64,000 nt of DNA, from NCBI RefSeq assembly GCF_002005225.1, contig NZ_CP019724.1, forward strand, positions 2,916,501-2,980,500, given 5' to 3'. The stretch comes from Streptomyces pactum. GTDB lineage: Bacteria; Actinomycetota; Actinomycetes; Streptomycetales; Streptomycetaceae. The notes under the pieces are model-generated. The model saw only the letters and a list, made by a program, of their open reading frames with translations, had not been told where the DNA came from and made no database searches. The translations under genes were made by a program, and so were the position numbers. Below, in pieces: positions 32,901 through 36,586 of this stretch (position 1 is its first letter; the number at the start of each line of letters is the position of its first letter).

Positions 32901-33418
32901 CCCGAGTCGACCGTGAGGCTGGGGCCGTGCAGGCCCAGCGTGTAGGAGACCCGGTTGGCGATCATGCCCCGGCTGAGGCCGGTGGTCGTCTCCGGTGTGG
33001 TGGCCCCCGCACCGGCGGACCGGGACAGCGCGGCGTAGTCGTCGGCGATGGCGCCGACGAAGACCCCGGCGTCGTCACCGTCGAGGCGTGCGGGCACTAT
33101 GCCGGCGTTCTCGAGTGCCTCCCAGCACAGTTCCAGCATCAGCCGCTGCTGCGGGTCCATGATCGCGGCCTCGCGCGGCGAAATGCCGAAGAACCCCGCG
33201 TCGAAAAGATCCACCGATGTCAGGAAGCCGCCCCGGCGCGGCGCGTAGGGGCGATCCTCGGCGGCGGCTCGGACGGTTTCCCTGCCATTGCGGAGAAGAT
33301 CGCGGAATTCCTCCGGTCCTGCCGCACCGGGCAGTCGGCACGCCATTCCCACCACCGCGATCGGCTGAGCAGATCGCGCCGCGAACCCAGCGACATCCGA
33401 CTCGGATCCACCCGCCAT
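14933..33418 (-). CDS. Type I modular PKS: KSQ loading module and modules 1-3
   Basis: A 6161-residue multienzyme that starts the chain and extends it three times. Domains: KSQ-AT-ACP; KS-AT-KR-ACP; KS-AT-KR-ACP; KS-AT-DH-ER-KR-ACP; C-terminal docking helices ending AEVLAFIDSEFGDLA. The start is the ATG at 33418, preceded by GAGGGAA 8 nt upstream. There is no N-terminal docking helix, as expected for the first protein of an assembly line. KS active-site residues are Q174 (loading), C1164, C2649 and C4172; ACP serines are S948, S2416, S3944 and S6038. It is the first PKS gene of the operon, and the 236-bp gap before it carries two CCCCTA boxes. Large parts of modules 1 and 3 are nearly identical at DNA level. 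By domain order it would be the counterpart of OlmA1 (inference). Confidence 0.97.
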   Translation of the reverse strand: MAGGSESDVAGFAARSAQPIAVVGMACRLPGAAGPEEFRDLLRNGRETVRAAAEDRPYAPRRGGFLTSVDLFDAGFFGISPREAAIMDPQQRLMLELCWEALENAGIVPARLDGDDAGVFVGAIADDYAALSRSAGAGATTPETTTGLSRGMIANRVSYTLGLHGPSLTVDSGQSSSLVAVHLAAESLRRGECSLALAGGVNLILAEESTAALERFGALSPDGRCYTFDARANGYVRGEGGGVVVLKPLADAVADGDDILCVLAGSAVNNDGGGEGLAVPDREGQQAVLTAAYEQAGIDPDAVGYVELHGTGTPAGDPVEAAAVGTVLGAGRSARRPLLVGSVKTNIGHLEGAAGIAGLLKAVLTVRHREIPASLNHTTPSPRIPMTELGLRVNTATQPWPPEAGPLVVGVSSFGMGGTNCHVVLTEWDGTAPAAAPGIRPTGTPLPLLVSGRDERALRDQAHRLLRHLDEHGPLDVQDVAHTLATGRTAFPHRAVLLAREPGEAAGQLARLADGAPAPDLVRGTVTEGSLAFLFTGQGSQRPGMTAGLYRSAPRYAAALDEVCAHLDPHLRLPLRDVLFAPEGSAEAALLDRTEFTQPALFAVQVALFRLVEHYGLAPRLLLGHSVGELAAAHVAGVLSLADACVLVTARGRLMQGRPANGAMVSVQATEEELVPFLDEAVAAAALNGPASTVLAGDEDAVLAVAAHWAARGRRTKRLRVSHAFHSPHMDGMLAEFRDIAGRLAYAAPRIPIVSNETGALLTEAEARSPEYWVRHARATVRFLDGVRLLEEQGATTLVELGPDGTLSSMARDCLREAGTASVPLLRGRDRAEPEAVVAALAALQVRGVPMDWERLATEEGARRVPLPTYAFQRRRHWLPDQTPATTPRRDTGHPAPRADEPTVPRRAPHGDRTALETVRAAAALVLGHDSPDDIAAHAPFKELGFSSLMLAELGERLTEATGHRVPTTLLFDHPTPDALARRLSPAGVEAPLATASPAAHDDDPVAIVGMACRLPGGIRSPEEFWQFVSADGDAVSPLPADRGWTLSRDFPGEGAFLADAADFDAAFFGISPREALAMDPQQRLLLETSWEALERAGVNARSLRGSRTGVFVGASPSEYGPRLHEPSPADGHVLTGTAPSVLSGRVAYTLGLEGPALTVDTACSSSLVALHLAAQALRNGECDLALAGGVTVMATAGMYAEFARQGGLAPDGRCKAFADGADGTGWGEGAGVLVLSRLSEARRRGHAVLAVVRGSAVNSDGASNGLTAPNGPSQQRVIRQALASAGLSPADVDLVEAHGTGTSLGDPIEAQALLATYGQDRADDRPLLLGSVKSNIGHTQAAAGVAGVIKSVLALRHGVMPATLHVDAPSREVDWSAGAVELLTEARRWPETGRPRRAGVSAFGISGTNAHVIVEEPTRPAQAPDRGTPAAAPPLTPWVVSGRGEQALRAQAARLLDRVAGEPELDPADVGLSLARSRTALEHRAVLLGTDRDELMAGLRSVAEDTSAAGTARDVTGEGATAFLFTGQGAQRPGMGRELYETFPVFAAAFDEVCAQADPGLQRPLKEVVFGGDPAVLADTGWAQPALFAVEVALFRLLQAWGVRADVLVGHSVGELAAAHVAGVWSLADACRVVVARGRLMQGLPSGGAMVAVEVAEDELGVLPAGVSVAAVNGPRSLVLSGDEGPVLELAESLAGAGRRTRRLSVSHAFHSARMEPMLAEFAEVLKGVEFRSAAIPVISNLTGGTAGAELTTPEYWVRQVREAVRFADCVTTAHGEGVRRYLELGPDAVLTSLTQDALAERGTDRNPVAVSALRRDRSEPLALLSALGRLHATGLDVDWAAYLAPYGAHTVELPTYAFQRRRYWMDPVTPSPAPTDPVRYRVEWAIVPDGATASLSGVWAVVVPAGEEHADLVSDVTTALREHGARPVPVEVDPEEADRAETADALRAALGEEGRGVVSLLALDRGPGAGTAATAGLLRALTGPGGGRLWSLTRGAVSVSPSDALTAPAQAQVWGVGRVAALEHPERWGGLVDLPGVLDERARARLCAVLAGGTGEDQVAVRPAGLHARRLHRAAPRALAAGDAGGAAGREREERRAYADGTVLVTGGTGALGAHVADWLARAGTRHILLTGRRGAQAEGAAELVARLRELGAEATVAACDAGDREALAELIAALPADRPLTGVVHAAGVLDDGVLDSLTPDRFAAVAAPKVTGARHLHELTRDLDLSLFVLFSSVAGTVGLAGQGNYAAANAYLDALAVHRSQLGLPATAVAWGSWSGAGMAGDTPAARDRLARTGLRPLDPAAALAALDRAVADGESAVTVADVDWERFAAGLAPGRPHPLFTRIPEIRQARPQETGPGPAGPADRLAGLAGDALRQALDDMVSGEVAAVLGLPPTDRSPADRTFKALGFDSLIGVEFRNRLATALGRRLPPSLIFDHPTPGRLVEHLAAGLEGGEDRPAATGARPAAPTRTHDDPVVIVSAACRFPGGVRTPEDLWRLVLDGRDAIGPFPVDRGWDLDGLYDPDPGTPGTSYVREGGFLTGVADFDAAFFGISPREALAMDPQQRLLLETSWEALERAGIVPGSLAGSRTGVFVGSNGQDYANLPHSSDVEGHVLTGTASSVLSGRIAYTLGLEGPALTVDTACSSALVALHLAVRALDAGECDLALAGGVTVMSGPEIFVEFSRQRGLSADGRCRAFGPDADGTGWAEGVGTVVLERLSDARRLGHEVLGVVRGTAVNQDGASNGLSAPNGPAQQRVIRQALAAAGCTPSDVDAVEAHGTGTRLGDPIEAQALLATYGRDRPADRPLYLGSVKSNIGHTQAAAGLAGVLKMLSALRHGQLPKTLHAPRPTPEVDWSEGAVALLTDTRTWPAVDRPRRAGVSAFGVSGTNAHVILEQAPPAADPGPAPAARPPALDGTVRPWVLSARSGRALATLADQLRETASQAAPAELAHSLATTRTVWAERAVLLAGDREEPAAALAALARGEGDPRVVRGTADTRGRVVFVFPGQGAQWAGMAARLWESSPEFARWMDRCDQVLRTLTDWSLTDVIHQADGAPGLDRVDVLQPASWAVSVSLAALWRSCGVEPAAVVGHSQGEIAAACVAGALSLEDAAVLVTLRSRLIGEHLSGHGGMVSVAQSPADTEERIARWAGRIGLAAHNSRRSTVVAGDPEALAELLAACEADGVRARRIPVDYASHSAQVERIERQLTELAAGIVPRPAQIPFHSTTTGAPLDTTGLDAAYWYRNLRRPVLFGPVTEELLARGHDVFLEMSPHPVLVPAVQDAADALGATAAAVGSLRRDEGGPERFARSLAEAFVRGAPVDWTAVLGAPGAARPVALPTYPFQRTRFWPEPAPVPAGPVADGADEELWQAVERGDLAAVAAELALQDGESLRDVVPALSDWRRRRKDSATLDTWRYRVTWTPAAPPAPAALDGDWLLVTDDLDDPVTRWAHTALGDGTATVVTPADVPARPRTPRGTPWTGVVSLLGLADLPHPRYPAVPAGVAGTVALLTALRQTGIEAPLWCLTRGAVGTSGTDRVTAPRQAQLWGLGRVAGLESPDTWGGLVDLPAAPDEATATLLRAVLAADGTEQEYALRPAGPYVRRLVRAPLPRGAAPRSWRPRPDGTVVVTGGTGALGARVARWLAHAGAGHLLLTSRRGATAEGAAELAEELRALGAEVTVTACDVADRAQLAAALDDVPAAFPVHAVFHTAGVSRDAPLAETTLGQLADVAAPKALGAHNLDELLAGHDLDAFVLFSSGAAIWGSAGQGGYAAANAYADALAADRRRRGLAGTSVAWGSWAGGGMVDAGLARELARGGVRSMDPDLAVAALQQALDHDETTLTVTDTDWARFAETFTAARPRPLIDGIPEAVPAAPAEPGTEEAGLAARLAHLPAGERDRELLELVRNTAALALGHRSAESITPSKPFKELGFDSLTAVDLRNRLVAATGVRLPATLVFDHPTPRAAADSLRTLLFAGDPAPAETAAPARTAPANRADDDDPVAIVAMACRFPGGATTPEALWELLAAGADGIGGFPTDRGWDIDPDAAFSPTGAFLDGAADFDAAFFGISPREALAMDPQQRVLLETSWEALERAGVNAQSLRGSRTGVFVGAGSHDYGTLVASLEGGQDYALTGAVGSVLSGRIAYALGLEGPALTVDTACSSSLVALHLAAQALRNGECDLALAGGVAVMATPGAFDAFARQGGLAPDGRCKAFADGADGTGWGEGAGVLVLSRLSEARRRGHAVLAVVRGSAVNSDGASNGLTAPNGPSQQRVIRQALASAGLSPADVDLVEAHGTGTSLGDPIEAQALLATYGRDRADDRPLRLGSVKSNIGHTQAAAGVAGVIKSVLALRHGVMPATLHVDAPSREVDWSAGAVELLTEARRWPETGRPRRAGVSAFGISGTNAHVIVEEPTQPAQQVGTASAAAPDGAPDRAPGVIPWVVSAHSAEGLRAQARRLAEHLRENTRRPVDVGWSLAVSRAVLEHRAVLTGREPGGFLAGLEALAEGESASGVVRGVAGEGGTALLFTGQGAQRAGMGRELYEAYPVFAGAFDRVCGHLDLMLERPLKEVVFGGDEAVLARTEWAQPALFALEVALFELVASWGVRADVLVGHSVGELAAAHVAGVWSLADACRVVVARGRLMQGLPSGGAMVAVEVAEDELGVLPAGVSVAAVNGPRSLVLSGDEGPVLELAESLAGAGRRTKRLSVSHAFHSARMEPMLAEFAEVLRGVEFRSAAIPVISNLTGGTAGAELTTPEYWVRQVREAVRFADGVATVLGRDVDKLLELGPGGALTAMVEEILDHTGSGAVCVPVLHAGRAEDAAVLHALATVHAAGTPVDWTALLAGTGARTVDLPTYAFQRRRFWPRPGSTPKDLAAAGLAEAGHPLLTAWLPSPAGEDVLCTGRISLATHPWLGDHTVLGTVLVPGTAFVDLVCWAGDRVGCGTLRELTLATPLALAEDAAVRLRLVLGAPDATGCRPVAVYSQPDRADDAPDGSGWTRHAEGLLGQADNPAAAPPTDLATWPVAGCEPIPLDGFYTRLAEAGFAYGPVFQGLRAAWRRDDEVFAEVSVSADDTGGFGVHPALLDAALHALGPAARATDEPGSARLPFSWGEVRVHAVGATLLRVRLVRAEDGTVTLHAADATGRPVVSVGSLVLRPLSPAKLLGAAPASDDALFTTRWVPLDGARGPARPAADCVLLGDPLDGDPLDGAWRHHPDLDAFAGALADGKEQPGTVLARCPQDAACGDDPAEGARRCAEWALDLLQRWLDDDRLTDCHLVIGTRRAVTTGADGEAAAAPADVVGLAQSTVLGLVRSAQSEHPGRVTLADFDGTAPDPEHLALAVRLAEPEVAVRAGRPYARRLTRPDSGRALAVPPAPGTWRLDSTGRGSLDNLALLPCPPAEEPLGEGMVRIAVRAAGMNFRDVMIALDMYPGHADLGTECAGVVLETGPGVTGLAPGDRVMGMVAKAFAPTAVADRRHLTRTPEGWSHETAAATPVAFLTAYYGLVDLAGLGAGESVLVHAAAGGVGMAAVQLARHLGAEVYGTASEPKWGTLLDAGLDRAHIASSRTTAFADSVLAATGGAGVDVVLNALAGEFVDASLRAMPSGGRFIEMGKTDPRDPERVAAEHPGVRYRSFDLGEAGPDRVADILAHLGELFASGDLTPLPVTVWDVRDAPDAFRALSRATLTGKAVLTVPAVSFEADETVLITGGTGTLGTLLARHLVTEHRLRHVTLAGRRGADTAEVRRLRDDVAALGARIEVAACDAGDEGALRRVLDEITAERRLAGVVHAAGVTDDGVVTALDHGRLSAVLHPKTRGAWLLHRLTAHLEPRMFVLFSSASATLGAAGQGNYAAANAFLDALAEHRHARGLPATSLAWGLWDQASGMTGRLQDRDRRRMSRSGVTPLSSAHGLALFDTARFTGLPALTPARLDLAGLRARYAHEPLPALLRDLVRVRQSAAQAATTGPEPSGAAPLAERLAALSAAERQRHVLDVVRRHTAAVLGHGSADEIDPDQAFKALGFDSLTAVELRNRLRTATSLAVPATLVFDHPTPAALATHLLDLAAPPEQDPVRRIMGELDRLEAGVEALAPGDPEHHEEVAARLRRILRHLETDAAADDAGPQDASLETASAAEVLAFIDSEFGDLA
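19071..19575. repeat. Near-identical AT segment, module 3 copy
   Basis: About 505 bp matching 28113-28617 at a constant offset of 9042 bp with only a handful of mismatches. It covers the core of the AT domain. Sequence similarity drops sharply on both sides. Codons in it end in G or T more often than in neighbouring domains. Confidence 0.9.
20137..21214. repeat. Near-identical KS segment, module 3 copy
   Basis: Matches 29161-30238 at a constant offset of 9024 bp. The first 652 bp (to 20788) are almost identical. A short diverged patch follows, then further high identity to about 21214. It encodes most of the KS domain. Confidence 0.9.
21396..25987 (-). other. PKS module 2: KS-AT(methylmalonyl)-KR-ACP
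   Basis: KS C2649. The AT has GHSQGE (Ser3100) and YASH (3201-3204), indicating methylmalonyl-CoA. The KR has [11 protein letters not shown] (near 3633) and Tyr3780, lacks LDD and has Trp in AIWGSAGQGGY, an A1-type pattern. ACP S3944. Expected outcome: an L-configured beta-hydroxyl and a methyl branch. Confidence 0.87.
28113..28617. repeat. Near-identical AT segment, module 1 copy
   Basis: Partner of 19071-19575. The two copies differ at only a few positions, for example CCCTTGAG versus CCCCTGAG near the right flank of the AT. This fits recent duplication or gene conversion. Confidence 0.9.
29161..30238. repeat. Near-identical KS segment, module 1 copy
   Basis: Partner of 20137-21214. It covers most of the module 1 KS. 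No net insertion or deletion separates the copies across the whole 1.08 kb. Confidence 0.9.
30415..33418 (-). other. PKS loading module: KSQ-AT(malonyl)-ACP
   Basis: The condensing cysteine of the KS is glutamine (Q174, in VDSGQSSSL), the hallmark of a decarboxylating KSQ domain. The AT is malonyl type (GHSVGE with Ser626; HAFH 723-726). The ACP serine is S948 (GFSSL). Established behaviour of KSQ loading modules is decarboxylation of the loaded malonyl group, giving an acetyl starter. Confidence 0.9.
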
Positions 33419-33505
33419 GAGTTTCCCTCACGTTGCTCGAAATCTACGAAGCGCGCTCACTGCGGCGCGATGGCCGCGGGTCACACCGAATATCCGGTCG
33501 GGCGG

Positions 33506-33539
33506 CCCCTAGCCTCAACCACTAGGCGACCCCTTAGCC
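33506..33539. promoter_or_regulatory. Paired CCCCTA-type boxes upstream of the first PKS gene
   Basis: CCCCTAGCC at 33506-33514 and CCCCTTAGCC at 33530-33539 lie 88-121 bp upstream of the PKS start, with CTAGG (33522-33526) between them. Similar pairs lie upstream of the first LAL gene and the thioesterase, so they may be operators for the cluster regulators. The function is inferred and not known. Confidence 0.4.
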
Positions 33540-33617
33540 GAGGGCCCCGGTCGGGCTTTTGCCCCCGCTGACCGGTGCCTCAGCGCGCTGGACGGCACAG
33601 GGGGCGCCCCCAGGGGC

Positions 33618-33665
33618 GGTCGGTTCAGCCGGCCGTCCCCGGGGGCCGGTCGGTTCAGCCGGCCG
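33618..33665. repeat. Direct repeat at the 3' end of the first LAL gene
   Basis: An 18-bp sequence (GGTCGGTTCAGCCGGCCG) occurs at 33618-33635 and again at 33648-33665. The second copy spans the stop codon of the LAL gene, so a 30-bp slip duplicated the gene end. Confidence 0.8.
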
Positions 33666-36474
33666 CGGCCAGGGACGTCCTGCTCATCTGCTGGTTCTGG
33701 GCGGTGAGGTTGACACCGGCGAGAAGATCGCCCAGGTCGGCCCGGTTGCGTACGCCGAGCTTGCGGTAGACGCGGGTGAGGTGCTGTTCGACGGTGCTCT
33801 TGGTGATGAACAGCTTGCGGCTGATCTCCCGGTTGGAATGGCCGAGGGCGGCCAGGGCGGTGACCCGCCGCTCCGCGGCCGTCAGGCTGGCCGGGCCCGG
33901 CGGGTCGTCGGCCAGACCCGTCGGTTCGTCGGCGTCGTCGCGGACGTCCTCCTTGAAGAGCCGGCGGAACAGCCCGTCCGCGCCGCAGTCTTCGGTGACG
34001 GTCCGGGCGTGGCGGGCGGCCATGCGGGCCTTGGCGGGCGCGCCGAGTTCGTGCAGGACCTGGGAGTGGGCGGCCAGCGAGTGCAGCAGTTCCACGTGAT
34101 CACCGCAGCTCTCCAGCAGGCTGACCGACTCGTGCAGGAGGGCGGAGCGGCGGGTGAGGTCGCTGGTGGCGGCGAGCACCCGCAGCGACACGCCCCGGCA
34201 TCTCGGCGAGCCGCCGCCGGGCCGGGCGAGCTGCTCCCGGGCCAGGGTCCGGGCCTGGCTGCCGTTGCCGAGGGCCAGTTGCGCCTGTGCGGCCGAGGTC
34301 CGCCAGGGCAGGAAGGTGGGGACGTCCATGCCCCATTCCCTGGCGAGTCCGCCGCAGATGAGGAAGTCCTCCAGGGCGGCGGCCGGGCGGTCGACGGCGA
34401 GGTGGTAGTGGCCGCGCGCGTACAGGTAGAGCAGCCCGTGGCGGGTGCGGAACATCCCTTCGGGCACGTCCTGGTTGAGGCAGGCCCCGGCCACGTCCGT
34501 CGGGCCCGAGACGGTCGCGGCCCGCACCAGGGCTGCCAGCGGGGAGCCGACGGCCACGCCCCAGCCGGGCCGCGAGATGGCGGCGAGTGCCTGGTGGGCG
34601 TACCGCTCGGCGTCCTGGACCGCGCCCTGGCGCAGGGAGATTTCGGCGCGGACGGCGCTGAGGATCGCCGCCGCGGTACCCGTCGGCCGGTCACCGGCCC
34701 GGGCCAGCAGGGCATCGCAGTGGTGCAGTGCCCTGTCCGGGCGTTCGCCGTAGGCCAGGACGAGCAGGGCCGCTTCGAGGACGTCGACGGCCGTCTCCTC
34801 GAACCGGCAGCCGCGCAGGATCTCCTCGGCCGTCGCGACCGCGTGGTCGACGGGCCCGTCGCTGAGCGTCCGGCCGAGCATGTCGACGGCGTAGGAGGCC
34901 GGGCTCAGCCGGCGAGGCCGCGGGGCGGTGCCCGGTGCCGGGGGTGTGCCGGTGACGGCGACCGCCGCGTTCAGGGTGGGGCAGGTGTGGCGCAGCCATT
35001 GCCGTACGACGTGGAGCTCGGGGTGTGCTTCGGTGTCGCCGCCGGTGCGCCCGGCCAGCACGGTCAGGCAGTCCGCGGCCTCCTCGAAACGATCCTGCCA
35101 GGCTAGGTGCCGGACGGCTCCGGCGGCGTCCGCGCCGCCGAGGTGGCCTTCCTTCACGGCGGTGCCGAGTTCGTCGAGCCACGGGCCGATCAGCCGGGGG
35201 TCGATCTCCCAGCCGATCCGCACCCGCGCCGTGAGGAGGGCGGCGCGGTCCTCCCCGGTCGCCGCGTACCGGCCGGCCAGCCGCAGACAGTCGAGGCCGA
35301 ACTCCTGCCGGCCGTCCCGCACGGCCTGCTCCGCCGCGGCGAGCAGGGTGTGCAGTGCCCAGGGGGTGTCGACGGGGGCCGCGAGCAGGTGGTGCGCGAC
35401 GTCGGCGGGCCGCGCGCCGTCGCCGTGGAGCAGTCGGGCGGCGCGCTGATGCAGGTCCCCGCGGGTCTTCACGTCCACGCGCTCCAGCAGGGCCCTGCCG
35501 ACGTGGTCGCTGCGGAAGGCCGTGCCGTCCAGCAGGCCCGCGCTGTCCAGCGCGGTCATGACGCGGGCGACCGCGTCGGCTCCCCGGTCGACCAGGCAGG
35601 CCACCAGTGCGGGGCCGGCTTTCCGGCCGAGGACCGCGAAGCCGCAGGCGACGTCGAAGAGCACCGGATCGCCCCGGTAGGCCCAGGCCAGGGCGGCGTG
35701 CGCGAAGGCCGCACCGTCGGCGGGCCGGTCGGCGACGCCGTGCGGGCCGTGCCGCCGGGCGGCCCGGTGGTCCGCCAGCAGGCCGCCGAGCAGGAGGGGG
35801 TTGCCGCCGCTGACGGCGTGGAATTCCGCCGCCAGCCGCGGGGCCTCGGACTCGGGCACGTGCGGCGCGATCATCCGGGTGACGCCGTCCGGGGACAGCG
35901 GCCGCAGTCCGAGGCGCCGGCAGCGCGGATGCCGCAGCAGTTCCGCCTGGCAGGCCGGCGGCAGCGTGTCCGAACCGGTGGGTTCGGTGAGCACGATCAG
36001 CACCGGGGCGGTGCGCAGCCGGCGAACGAGGTACAGCAGGAACCGCAGTGACGCGGTGTCGGCGAACTGGACGTCGTCGACCGCCAGGACGACCGGTCCG
36101 CGCCGGAACTCCCGGCACAGCTCCTCCCAGTGCCGGTCGGCCTCGGGGAGGGCGCCGTCGCGGCCGCCGGTGGCCCGGGCCAGTCGGAGGCCGGCGGTGA
36201 GCGGGCCGTCGGACGGGAAGAGCTGGGTGACGACACCGAACTCGATGCCGGTCTCCGCGGACGCACCCGTGGCGGCGCATACTCTGGCCCCGGATTCGGC
36301 GGCCTGCCGCAGGAATGCGTTGAGCAGTGCCGTACGGCCGACTCCCGGCCCCGAATTGACCAGGACCACGCCGCCTTCGCCGCACTCGGCATCCGTCAGC
36401 GCCTGCGTGAGTACGGATATTTCCTCGGCCCGCTCGACAATGTCCGAAAACCCACTGGAGTATGCCAGAACCAC
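33655..36474 (-). CDS. LAL-family LuxR transcriptional regulator (939 aa)
   Basis: Large ATP-binding LuxR-family regulator, probably an activator of the PKS genes immediately downstream. The start is GTG at 36474 with a modest GGGGG upstream. An N-terminal AAA-like ATPase region has a degenerate P-loop, SGPGVGRT at residues 41-48: the usual first Gly is Ser and the invariant Lys is Arg47. The Walker B strand VVLAVDD (128-134) is normal. A long helical middle, as in MalT/LAL proteins, leads to a C-terminal LuxR helix-turn-helix (about 868-920, REISRKLFITKSTVEQHLTR). I saw no TTA codon in it. It lies 108 bp downstream of a second LAL gene on the same strand. A tandem pair of LuxR regulators is also known in the oligomycin cluster (olmRI, olmRII). 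Confidence 0.93.
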   Translation of the reverse strand: MVLAYSSGFSDIVERAEEISVLTQALTDAECGEGGVVLVNSGPGVGRTALLNAFLRQAAESGARVCAATGASAETGIEFGVVTQLFPSDGPLTAGLRLARATGGRDGALPEADRHWEELCREFRRGPVVLAVDDVQFADTASLRFLLYLVRRLRTAPVLIVLTEPTGSDTLPPACQAELLRHPRCRRLGLRPLSPDGVTRMIAPHVPESEAPRLAAEFHAVSGGNPLLLGGLLADHRAARRHGPHGVADRPADGAAFAHAALAWAYRGDPVLFDVACGFAVLGRKAGPALVACLVDRGADAVARVMTALDSAGLLDGTAFRSDHVGRALLERVDVKTRGDLHQRAARLLHGDGARPADVAHHLLAAPVDTPWALHTLLAAAEQAVRDGRQEFGLDCLRLAGRYAATGEDRAALLTARVRIGWEIDPRLIGPWLDELGTAVKEGHLGGADAAGAVRHLAWQDRFEEAADCLTVLAGRTGGDTEAHPELHVVRQWLRHTCPTLNAAVAVTGTPPAPGTAPRPRRLSPASYAVDMLGRTLSDGPVDHAVATAEEILRGCRFEETAVDVLEAALLVLAYGERPDRALHHCDALLARAGDRPTGTAAAILSAVRAEISLRQGAVQDAERYAHQALAAISRPGWGVAVGSPLAALVRAATVSGPTDVAGACLNQDVPEGMFRTRHGLLYLYARGHYHLAVDRPAAALEDFLICGGLAREWGMDVPTFLPWRTSAAQAQLALGNGSQARTLAREQLARPGGGSPRCRGVSLRVLAATSDLTRRSALLHESVSLLESCGDHVELLHSLAAHSQVLHELGAPAKARMAARHARTVTEDCGADGLFRRLFKEDVRDDADEPTGLADDPPGPASLTAAERRVTALAALGHSNREISRKLFITKSTVEQHLTRVYRKLGVRNRADLGDLLAGVNLTAQNQQMSRTSLAAAG

Positions 36475-36560
36475 TCGTGCCCCCGCGTCCGAACCCGACC
36501 TGTATTCGCTCTTCGCCGTCCATTCATGGACAGATTATCGAGCGCCGGACCGGAGGCACA

Positions 36561-36586
36561 CCCCTATATCCCCGCCCCCCTATTAG
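36561..36586. promoter_or_regulatory. Paired CCCCTA boxes upstream of the first LAL gene
   Basis: CCCCTATAT at 36561-36569 and CCCCTATTAG at 36577-36586 lie about 90-110 bp before the GTG of the 33655-36474 regulator. The second box overlaps the stop codon of the 36583-39387 regulator. The orientation matches the boxes upstream of the first PKS gene. This could allow auto- or cross-regulation; the function is inferred. Confidence 0.38.
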
